This document shows positions 58,170 through 64,000 of a DNA stretch of 64,000 nt, one piece after another. The translations under genes were made by a program, and so were the position numbers. A model generated the notes under the pieces. That model did not search any database. It was not told where the DNA came from and saw only the letters and a list, made by a program, of their open reading frames with translations. This DNA is from CBDAQD01 sp965275905 (GTDB lineage Bacteria; Pseudomonadota; Alphaproteobacteria; Rhizobiales; JAJFHC01): the NCBI GenBank assembly GCA_965275905.1, contig CBDHYJ010000081.1, positions 124,001 through 188,000 on the forward strand. Direction: 5' to 3'. Numbering within the stretch: the first letter of the stretch is position 1; every line of letters starts with the position of its first letter.

Positions 58170-58883
58170 ATGAAATTCACCTCTCCACTCGTGCGCGGCA
58201 CGCTGATCAAACGCTACAAACGGTTCATGGCCGACGTCCAGCTGGACAGCGGCGACACCGTGACGGCTCACTGTGCAAATCCCGGATCGATGATGGGACT
58301 CATCGAGCCTGGAACCACAGTCTGGCTTTCCGAGAGCGACAATCCGAAACGGAAACTGAAGTATTCCTGGGAGATCCTCCAGCTCGGCGAAGGCGAAGGT
58401 CAGGCAACGGTGGGCATCAACACCGGCCACCCCAACGGCCTCGTCGCGGCGGCGATCGAGGACGGCACGATTTCGGAACTGGCGGGGTATGGCAACCTGC
58501 GCAAGGAAGTGAAGTACGGCAAAAACAGCCGGATCGACATTCTTCTGGAGTCCGAAGACCGGCCGCCCTGTTATGTCGAGGTCAAGAACGTGCATCTCCT
58601 GCGCCGCATCGGTCTCGCCGAATTCCCGGATTCGGTAACGGCCCGCGGCGCCAAGCATCTCGACGAGCTGAGCGAAATGGTGGCCGAAGGCGCCCGCGCC
58701 GTAATGGTCTTTCTGGTACAGCGCGACGATGCCGTCGCCTTCACGCTTGCCCGCGATATCGATCCCCACTATGCCGAACGCTTCGAGGCGGCGACAACGG
58801 CCGGCGTTGAGGCGCTATGTTATTCCTGTAAACTCTCGCCCGACGAGATAACGGTCGACCGACCGCTGCAGTTTGTTCCGTAG
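58170..58883 (+). CDS. sfsA: DNA/RNA nuclease SfsA
   Basis: The 237-residue protein shows the SfsA pattern: LVRGTLIKRYKRFMADVQLD at the start, HCANPGSMMGLIEPG, SRIDILLESEDRPPCYVEVK as the nuclease-like core, and FPDSVTARGAKHLDELSEM. SfsA was named for sugar fermentation stimulation and has a nuclease fold; its biological role is unclear. It is followed by map after 24 bases and radC after that, a run common in Alphaproteobacteria. Confidence 0.95.
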   Translation: MKFTSPLVRGTLIKRYKRFMADVQLDSGDTVTAHCANPGSMMGLIEPGTTVWLSESDNPKRKLKYSWEILQLGEGEGQATVGINTGHPNGLVAAAIEDGTISELAGYGNLRKEVKYGKNSRIDILLESEDRPPCYVEVKNVHLLRRIGLAEFPDSVTARGAKHLDELSEMVAEGARAVMVFLVQRDDAVAFTLARDIDPHYAERFEAATTAGVEALCYSCKLSPDEITVDRPLQFVP

Positions 58884-58907
58884 AATACGAAGAACCGGAT
58901 TCACGTG

Positions 58908-59738
58908 ATGATGACGTACATCGATGCCGCGAACGCACCGCATGAAAACACCGGACAGATCAAGCTGCATGGCGCCGAGGCGTTCGAAGGCATGCGGGTG
59001 GCGGGGCAGCTCGCGGCAGAAGCGCTCGATTTGCTGACTCCTGAAGTGAAACCGGGCGTAACGACCGAATTTCTCGATCGGATGGCCTTCGAGTTTGCAA
59101 TGGACAACAACGCCGTTCCCGCTCCGCTCAATTACCGCGGCTACCCGAAGTCGATCTGCACATCGATCAATCACGTGGTCTGCCACGGCATTCCCGGCAG
59201 CAAACCCCTGCGCGAAGGCGATATCGTCAACATCGACGTCACGCTGATCGCCGAGGGCTGGCACGGTGACACGAGCCGCATGTTCTCCGTGGGCGCGGTG
59301 TCCCGCAAGGCCGAGCGATTGATGGACGTTACGTATGAATCGCTTATGCGCGGCCTTGCCGTTATCAAGCCCGGCGCGACGACGGGAGACATTGGCGCCG
59401 CCATCCAGAATTATGCCGAGGGCCAGCGCACCAGCGTCGTCCGCGACTTCTGCGGTCACGGCCTCGGGCGCGTGTTCCACGATGTTCCGAACATTCTGCA
59501 CTACGGCCGTCCCGGCGACGGCATCCGCCTGAAGGCCGGCATGTTCTTCACGGTCGAGCCCATGATCAATCTCGGCCGGCCGCACGTGAAGATCCTGTCC
59601 GACGGCTGGACAGCCGTGACGCGGGACCGGTCCCTGTCCGCACAGTTCGAACACACGATCGGGGTCACGGAAGACGGCTGCGAAGTATTCACCTATTCGC
59701 CCGCCGGCTATCATCATCCCCCTTACGCAACTCCCTGA
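58908..59738 (+). CDS. map: methionine aminopeptidase, type I
   Basis: ATG 58908 is chosen over GTG 58905. The 276-residue enzyme removes the N-terminal methionine from new proteins. Metal ligands are the two Asps in VNIDVTLIAEGWHGDTSRMF, His in FCGHGLGRVFHDVPN, Glu in FFTVEPMINLG and Glu in AQFEHTIGVTEDG. The pocket His is in HVVCHGIPG. It has a slightly longer N-terminus than E. coli Map. Confidence 0.97.
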   Translation: MMTYIDAANAPHENTGQIKLHGAEAFEGMRVAGQLAAEALDLLTPEVKPGVTTEFLDRMAFEFAMDNNAVPAPLNYRGYPKSICTSINHVVCHGIPGSKPLREGDIVNIDVTLIAEGWHGDTSRMFSVGAVSRKAERLMDVTYESLMRGLAVIKPGATTGDIGAAIQNYAEGQRTSVVRDFCGHGLGRVFHDVPNILHYGRPGDGIRLKAGMFFTVEPMINLGRPHVKILSDGWTAVTRDRSLSAQFEHTIGVTEDGCEVFTYSPAGYHHPPYATP

Positions 59739-59749
59739 AGGCCGTAATC

Positions 59750-60454
59750 GTGACCGGAAACGCTGCAACCACCGGCACGGACAAGGCCCACTATCACGGT
59801 CACCGCGACCGCCTGCGCGCCCGTTTCCTGGACGGGGGTGCGGACGCGCTTCCGGACTACGAGTTGCTCGAACTCGTTCTCTTCAATGCCAACGCGCGCG
59901 GTGACACAAAACCGCTTGCCAAGCGGCTGATCGGGCACTTCGGCAGCTTCGCCGAAGTGATCAGCGCAACGCCGGAAAGGTTGCTGGCCGTCAGCGGTGT
60001 CGGCACACGGACAGTGACGGAACTCAAACTGGTGCAGGCGGCGGCACTGCGGCTCAGCCATGGCGAAGTCGCAAGCCGGAACTCTCTGTCATCATGGACC
60101 GCTGTGGTCGATCATTGCCGGCGCTCCATGGCGTTCAACGACAGGGAACAGTTCCGGATCCTCTTCCTCGATCGGAAGAACGCTCTTATTTCAGATGAAG
60201 TCCAGCAGGAGGGCACGGTCGACCACACGCCGGTCTATCCGCGCGAGATCGTCAAGCGCGCGCTTGAGCTCTCGGCGTCCGGCGTCATCCTCGTGCACAA
60301 TCACCCCTCCGGCGACCCGACGCCTTCAAATCCCGACATTGCCATGACGAAGAAGATCATCGATGCGGCCAAACCTCTGGGCATCACGATCCACGACCAT
60401 CTGATCATTGGCCGGCATGGCCACACGAGTTTCCGCGCGTCGGGCCTTATGTAG
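59750..60454 (+). CDS. radC: RadC / DUF2466 family JAB-domain protein
   Basis: GTG 59750 opens a 234-residue protein, 11 bases after map. The N-terminal half has a helix-hairpin-helix (ATPERLLAVSGVGTRTVTEL) and the C-terminal half a JAB/MPN metal site: ASGVILVHNHPSGDPTPSNP, preceded by VYPREIVKRALELSA. The historical link to DNA repair is weak and the activity is unknown. Its stop is three bases from that of the convergent GNAT gene. Confidence 0.94.
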   Translation: MTGNAATTGTDKAHYHGHRDRLRARFLDGGADALPDYELLELVLFNANARGDTKPLAKRLIGHFGSFAEVISATPERLLAVSGVGTRTVTELKLVQAAALRLSHGEVASRNSLSSWTAVVDHCRRSMAFNDREQFRILFLDRKNALISDEVQQEGTVDHTPVYPREIVKRALELSASGVILVHNHPSGDPTPSNPDIAMTKKIIDAAKPLGITIHDHLIIGRHGHTSFRASGLM

Positions 60455-60457
60455 CGC

Positions 60458-60913
60458 CTACAACGCGAAGACCAGCCTCGGCAGTCTGCGGCCCGGGATG
60501 GCAGCGGACGGTGCCTCACCGGCATCCACAGCACCCATACGGCGATAGAAGTCAGCGGCCTGCGGATCGGCCTCGATAACCATGTGATCCGCACCGGCCT
60601 GTCTGGCTGCGGCGGCGGCCCAGTCGAACAGAAGACGCCCGGCGCCCGACCGCAGACTTGCCGGATCGACAAACAGCTTCTCGAGCATTGCTTCATCGCC
60701 GTCGACGGAGACCTGCGCCACAGCCACGGCGCCGTGCTCGGACTGAGCCACCTGGACCAGCGTGTCATCGAGATCGGCAGGGCCCAGACTCAGCTCTTCC
60801 CGGCAGGCTTCGATAAAGGCATCGTCATAGCCCCATACGGCCTTTGAGCGCAGGCAGAGTTCGCTCAGGGCGTCCAACTCCTCGATACGGACATCTCGCA
60901 ACACAATCCTCAT
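60458..60913 (-). CDS. GNAT family N-acetyltransferase
   Basis: The 151-residue protein has the GNAT fold: MRIVLRDVRIEELDALSEL at the start, AVAVAQVSVDGDEAMLEKLF in the central strands, the acetyl-CoA loop LRSGAGRLLFDWAAAAA and HMVIEADPQAADFYRRMGA. The substrate cannot be told from sequence. It is transcribed alone towards radC. Confidence 0.92.
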   Translation of the reverse strand: MRIVLRDVRIEELDALSELCLRSKAVWGYDDAFIEACREELSLGPADLDDTLVQVAQSEHGAVAVAQVSVDGDEAMLEKLFVDPASLRSGAGRLLFDWAAAAARQAGADHMVIEADPQAADFYRRMGAVDAGEAPSAAIPGRRLPRLVFAL

Positions 60914-60996
60914 GTTGCCCCATATAGGAAATCCGGCGCGAATTGGAACGCGTTACGCGGATTGAGCTTGCGGCATGCCATGCTAAAGTGTCGCTC

Positions 60997-61308
60997 ATGG
61001 CTTCATTCTTTTCAAAACTGTTTGGCGGCGGCGGCGACAAGGCTGCCGAACCGGACCCCGACAAGGCGGTCGAGTATCAGGGCTACACGATATACCCGTC
61101 GCCACAGCCGGACGGCGGCCAGTGGCGGCTCGCAGGTGAAATCGCAAAAGGCTCAGGTGACGAGGAACAGCGCCGCCAGTTCGTTCGCGCCGACACGTTT
61201 TCGTCGAAGGACGAAGCCGAATCCTTTGCCGTTCGGAAGGGTCAGCAACTGATCGACGAACAGGGCGACAAGCTCTTCGACAGGGACGCCGAAGCCGGAC
61301 ATCTCTGA
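60997..61308 (+). CDS. HlyU family protein
   Basis: ATG 60997 opens a 103-residue protein, MASFFSKLFGGGGDKAAEPD, then VEYQGYTIYPSPQPDGGQWR, LAGEIAKGSGDEEQRRQFVR and DTFSSKDEAESFAVRKGQQL. This is the PF10115 family called transcriptional activator HlyU, although these short beta-rich alphaproteobacterial proteins have no helix-turn-helix. The role is unknown. The ribosome site is weak. Confidence 0.9.
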   Translation: MASFFSKLFGGGGDKAAEPDPDKAVEYQGYTIYPSPQPDGGQWRLAGEIAKGSGDEEQRRQFVRADTFSSKDEAESFAVRKGQQLIDEQGDKLFDRDAEAGHL

Positions 61309-61503
61309 CGACCGCCATCGCGTTAATGTGAACCGCCTCCTCCGGAATCCATCTTGAATCCCGATCCGCCTCCGCTTACCTCCAGAGGTCGGATGAGGCG
61401 GCTCCGAGAATCATACAATCGCCGTTTTCATCTCTCATATCCGCTGGACTGCGAGCTGCGGATGTTGCGACAGGATTTGTACTGACCGGACGGAAGATCT
61501 GCC

Positions 61504-62130
61504 ATGCCACTTGACCGCCGTACCTTCCTTGCCGTGACCGCCGGAACCGGCGCGTCGGCGGCTTTTCCCGCAATGGCCGCCACGACCGTCGACACCGCGC
61601 TCAACGGCGAGCCGTTCCAGTTCCCCGTTTTCGATGAAAAACAGATCCCGCCCGACTTCAGGCGCCAGCTCGTCAGCTATCAGTCGAATGAGCCCATCGG
61701 CACGATCATCGTCGATACGGCCAGTCGCTACCTTTACCTGACCCGGGAAAGCGGCCGTGCATTGCGTTACGGCATCGGTGTCGGACGGGCCGGCTTCTCG
61801 TGGAACGGACGGGCTACCATCAGGCGCAAGGCCGCCTGGCCGAAGTGGACGCCGCCGCAGGAAATGCGCGAGCGGGAGCCGGACCTGCCCGAGTTCATGG
61901 TCGGCGGTCCGGAAAATCCGCTCGGCGCCCGCGCGCTTTACCTGTTCGAAGGCAACCGCGACACGCTGTACCGGCTGCACGGCACCAGCGAGCTGCATTC
62001 CATCGGCAAGGCGGTTTCCTCCGGCTGCGTGAGATTGCTCAATCAGGACGTGATCGATCTGTACCAGCGTGTGCCTGTCGGCACTGAAGTGGTGGTGCAC
62101 CGGCACGCCGAAACGGCGCAGGCGGGCTGA
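61504..62130 (+). CDS. L,D-transpeptidase (YkuD), Tat-exported
   Basis: The 208-residue protein has a twin-arginine signal (PLDRRTFLAVTAGTGASAAF) and a YkuD domain with the catalytic motif YRLHGTSELHSIGKAVSSGC, where the final Cys near residue 176 is the nucleophile, followed by VRLLNQDVIDLYQRV. It forms meso-DAP to meso-DAP cross-links or attaches proteins to peptidoglycan in the periplasm. Alphaproteobacteria carry many of these. Confidence 0.95.
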   Translation: MPLDRRTFLAVTAGTGASAAFPAMAATTVDTALNGEPFQFPVFDEKQIPPDFRRQLVSYQSNEPIGTIIVDTASRYLYLTRESGRALRYGIGVGRAGFSWNGRATIRRKAAWPKWTPPQEMREREPDLPEFMVGGPENPLGARALYLFEGNRDTLYRLHGTSELHSIGKAVSSGCVRLLNQDVIDLYQRVPVGTEVVVHRHAETAQAG

Positions 62131-62169
62131 CGGCCGGTCACGCGCCTGCCTGATCCGGCCGTTATCTTT

Positions 62170-62222
62170 GGATTGATTGAGTAAAGCGAAGCGCCGGGCC
62201 CGGCCCGGCCCCCGGTCAATCC
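62170..62222. terminator. probable bidirectional terminator hairpin
   Basis: GGATTGA (62170-62176) and TCAATCC (62216-62222) are perfect inverted copies enclosing a very GC-rich core that includes the palindrome GCCGGGCCCGGC (62193-62204). It lies in the tail-to-tail gap between the L,D-transpeptidase gene and the small gene at 62216, whose stop codon lies in the right arm. No long T-run follows. Confidence 0.45.
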
Positions 62223-62434
62223 TTGCGGATTCCCGATTGGGCCGAACCCGGCGCCTGCTTTTGATAGTCCGTGGAGTCGGAGACTGCGCCTATGAGATCG
62301 GTAAGCGCTTGCCTCAAGCGTTCCGATTTCAGCGCTCCGAGCCGTAATGAGAGATCCGAGACGTCGGCCGATCGCCGCTCACGGCCGTGATCGTCTTCGT
62401 TTGCGCCGGAGAGTACTGCGCTTTCATCGCTCAT
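62216..62434 (-). CDS. small hypothetical protein
   Basis: ATG 62434, behind AAGGGGAC, opens a 72-residue acidic, polar protein: MSDESAVLSGANEDDHGRER, then DLSLRLGALKSERLRQALTD with a likely amphipathic helix. I recognise no family. The gene lies 64 bases downstream of the isochorismatase-like gene on the same strand and could be the last gene of that operon. Confidence 0.55.
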   Translation of the reverse strand: MSDESAVLSGANEDDHGRERRSADVSDLSLRLGALKSERLRQALTDLIGAVSDSTDYQKQAPGSAQSGIRKD

Positions 62435-62498
62435 TATCGTCCCCTTGGACCATCTATGCCGCCTTCCAGTTTCGCCCCCGGTCGGCGTGCATCCTTCA

Positions 62499-63131
62499 TT
62501 AAACAGCTTCCGCCCTGGCGAAATGCTCCACCATCGGTGTAGAAACCGCTTCATTCGTTGTCGTAACCGAAGCGTACTGTCCCGCCAGATCGATCAGTCT
62601 TCTGTGTGCCGTCGCTTCGTCGACCTCATTCGTGCAGGGCGACAGCGATGCATCGGCGACAAAGCTAAGGCTGTGTCCGCGACTGAACCCGTCGACAAGC
62701 GTTGCCAGGCATGCCGAAGGGCCCTGATAGCCGATCACGTAGGCGTCGCCTCCACCGCGGAAATCCATCATCGCCGCAAACTCCCGGTTGGAATACGCCG
62801 ACACGCCTGACTTCACGAACACGCGCTCGCTCCCGCGCGGGTTGAAACCCGTGATGAATTCGCTGAATTGCTGCGTTTCATCGAACAGTTCGGCGCGCTG
62901 CCGCCAGATGACATGCGCAATGTCCCAGCGATGTTGCCGGGCGTGCCCCAGCATTTTCGAGCAGTTGAACAGACTCTTCTCGATCGCATCGAACCTGAGC
63001 GGACGTCCGTCTTCGATATATTCGCGCTGGATATCGATCAGGATCAGCAAAGGACGCTGTGTCGTCCGTCTCCGGTTGCGTGCTCCCTCGGAAAACGCAA
63101 CCACATTAGTCCGTATGCCGCATTCAGACAT
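62499..63131 (-). CDS. isochorismatase-like cysteine hydrolase
   Basis: The 210-residue protein has the Asp-Lys-Cys triad of the family: Asp in LILIDIQREYIEDG, Lys in ERVFVKSGVSAYSNREFA and Cys in GYQGPSACLATLVDGFSRG. Members hydrolyse amides, N-carbamoyl compounds or isochorismate. Its start overlaps the end of the upstream GNAT gene by eight bases, so the two are coupled and may act in one pathway. The substrate is unknown. Confidence 0.9.
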   Translation of the reverse strand: MSECGIRTNVVAFSEGARNRRRTTQRPLLILIDIQREYIEDGRPLRFDAIEKSLFNCSKMLGHARQHRWDIAHVIWRQRAELFDETQQFSEFITGFNPRGSERVFVKSGVSAYSNREFAAMMDFRGGGDAYVIGYQGPSACLATLVDGFSRGHSLSFVADASLSPCTNEVDEATAHRRLIDLAGQYASVTTTNEAVSTPMVEHFARAEAV

Positions 63132-63762
63132 TCACAGCCTCCCGCACCGAGGAATAGTCCAATACACCCGGCCGCTGCCAGTCGCCTTCAGGCCGGTTGA
63201 TCATATAAGGCGAGGAATCGAGCGTTACCCGATCCGCCAACGGTTCCAGCTCGCAAACGGCCTCGACATATTCGCGATCTGAAAACACCAGGCGCTCACG
63301 CTGCTCATGGTCTTCCCGAGGCGCAAAACCGAAATATCTCCAGAAACTTAGCAGGCGTTTCTCAGCGTGCCCGTAAAGAGTCGTGTAGCCCTTCATCCGG
63401 CACGTCTCCATGGCATAACGCACCAGATGAACCGCGACCTGATGCTTGCGGAACTCCTTGCGGACCGCCAGCCGCTCAAGCTTCGCGAAATCGGAGAAGA
63501 AGCGCAGCCGCATGGTGCCCACCGGCTCGTCGCCGAAAAAGGCCATCACATGGGTGGCGGTAAAATCGTTGCCGTCGAACTCTTCGGTGAACGGGCATTG
63601 CTGATCGCTGACAAACACGATCGAACGGACCGCGTAAACCTGCAGCATATCCTCGATTCCACGGGCCAGCCGGCACGTGAGTTGCGTCTCATTTGGAGTG
63701 GCCTCCGTCCCCCGGACGGCCGATGTCGCATCTGTTGATTGACCGAAAACAAGACCTTTCAT
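63124..63762 (-). CDS. GNAT family N-acetyltransferase, long form
   Basis: The 212-residue protein has a GNAT core at about 35-150: QVYAVRSIVFVSDQQCPFTE, FFGDEPVGTMRLRFFSDFAK, LERLAVRKEFRKHQVAVHLV and KGYTTLYGHAEKRLLSFWRY. The opening of the core resembles acyl-homoserine-lactone synthases and PEP-CTERM-type acyltransferases, but the GNAT assignment is safer. A C-terminal extension of about 40 residues has no recognised domain. It is the first gene of a coupled pair with the isochorismatase-like gene. Confidence 0.85.
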   Translation of the reverse strand: MKGLVFGQSTDATSAVRGTEATPNETQLTCRLARGIEDMLQVYAVRSIVFVSDQQCPFTEEFDGNDFTATHVMAFFGDEPVGTMRLRFFSDFAKLERLAVRKEFRKHQVAVHLVRYAMETCRMKGYTTLYGHAEKRLLSFWRYFGFAPREDHEQRERLVFSDREYVEAVCELEPLADRVTLDSSPYMINRPEGDWQRPGVLDYSSVREAVNV

Positions 63763-63778
63763 GGCGCTACTCTCACTG

Positions 63779-64000
63779 TCATTGATTGATTGGAGTCGGC
63801 GAAACAGACCCTGTTGGATCTGAATCGTCTGGTTGCGACCCGCCCTTTCTCACAAAAGTGCCGGGTCGTACCGAAGGGTACAACGACAGTGCGTCCACGT
63901 ATCCCAGCTTCCCTAGAAACAGCCGACCAGCATCGGTAAAGGCGAATCCGTACTGATTTACGCCATCGAATACGTCGAAACTGAGATTTTGGGCAATTTT
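63779..64000 (-). CDS. C-terminal part of an unrecognised protein
   Basis: A stop-free frame enters from the right edge and ends at TGA 63779-63781, giving 73 visible residues. They include NLSFDVFDGVNQYGFAFTDA, GRLFLGKLGYVDAL and a polar tail, KGGSQPDDSDPTGSV. It ends 16 bases before the GNAT start and could be the preceding gene in that operon. I recognise no family. Confidence 0.5.
   Translation of the reverse strand, partial: KIAQNLSFDVFDGVNQYGFAFTDAGRLFLGKLGYVDALSLYPSVRPGTFVRKGGSQPDDSDPTGSVSPTPINQ

Noticed and set aside
59090..60460. Toxin or transposon associated with radC
   Set aside because: RadC genes can sit near mobile elements, but here it is in the sfsA-map-radC housekeeping run with no mobile-element features.
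1..64000. CRISPR arrays, rRNA operons, prophage or insertion sequences
   Set aside because: No regularly spaced repeats with unique spacers, no rRNA sequence and no transposase, integrase or phage structural gene were seen on either strand.

Overview
The window looks like chromosomal DNA from a free-living alphaproteobacterium, probably in or near the Hyphomicrobiales. This rests on GC-rich coding sequence, a folE-hisI-patatin block, a DUF3126-cysE pair, a sfsA-map-radC run, a PAS_5 plus PilZ pair, a BTLCP-type transglutaminase and a zf-CHCC (NDUFS6-like) protein. Both ends are cut through genes. I see no rRNA, phage, integrase, transposase or CRISPR array. One tRNA (Leu, anticodon UAA) is present.

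Layout. 0-10.4 kb: FAD oxidase fragment, orphan HicA-like protein, CBS-BON protein, tandem-PPK2 polyphosphate:AMP phosphotransferase, methyltransferase, a TerB-like repeat protein, DUF4242 protein, Tat-exported PhoX phosphatase, YidD and an IscU-like scaffold. Two palindromic intergenic repeats of the dispersed type lie at 5.2 and 6.9 kb. 10.4-16.4 kb: a compact signalling cluster made of a heme NO-sensor (H-NOX), a PAS histidine kinase, a REC protein with a degenerate HD-GYP domain, a REC-LuxR regulator and a divergent REC-histidine kinase. It sits between the IscU-like gene and folE. 16.8-25.4 kb: folE behind a probable THF-II riboswitch, hisI, patatin, CBS protein, DUF2157 and GDYXXLXY membrane proteins, rhomboid protease, PAS_5 and PilZ proteins, periplasmic BTLCP peptidase. 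25.4-32.9 kb: gamma carbonic anhydrase, DUF3126-cysE, two alpha/beta hydrolases, zf-CHCC protein, FAD monooxygenase, cytochrome c'/c-556. 32.9-41.7 kb: an unusual GcvT-GlyA fusion, BKACE enzyme, xanthine phosphoribosyltransferase, a nitrilase with a divergent AraC regulator, RlpA, a HemG-like flavodoxin and an EamA transporter.

41.7-50.7 kb is one long plus-strand hydantoin/N-carbamoyl-amino-acid cluster: binding protein, ATPase, two permeases, N-carbamoyl-D-amino-acid hydrolase, flavin reductase, DapA-like aldolase, hydantoinase, hydantoin racemase and a LysR regulator. An AT-rich inverted repeat in front is a candidate operator. 50.7-64 kb is mostly housekeeping: ATP-grasp protein, single-domain SpoT-like hydrolase, tRNA-Leu, lipid kinase, LpxH-like phosphoesterase with an overlapping glycosyltransferase, CinA-like protein, an uncharacterised actin-like ATPase, sfsA, map, radC, HlyU, an L,D-transpeptidase, an isochorismatase-like hydrolase and two GNAT enzymes.

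The most interesting content is the H-NOX cluster, which recalls the NO network of Shewanella and Vibrio (HnoX-HnoK-HnoD) but has a different set of outputs, followed by the GcvT-GlyA fusion and the actin-like protein. All assignments come from reading the sequence and from memory of protein families; no database search was run.
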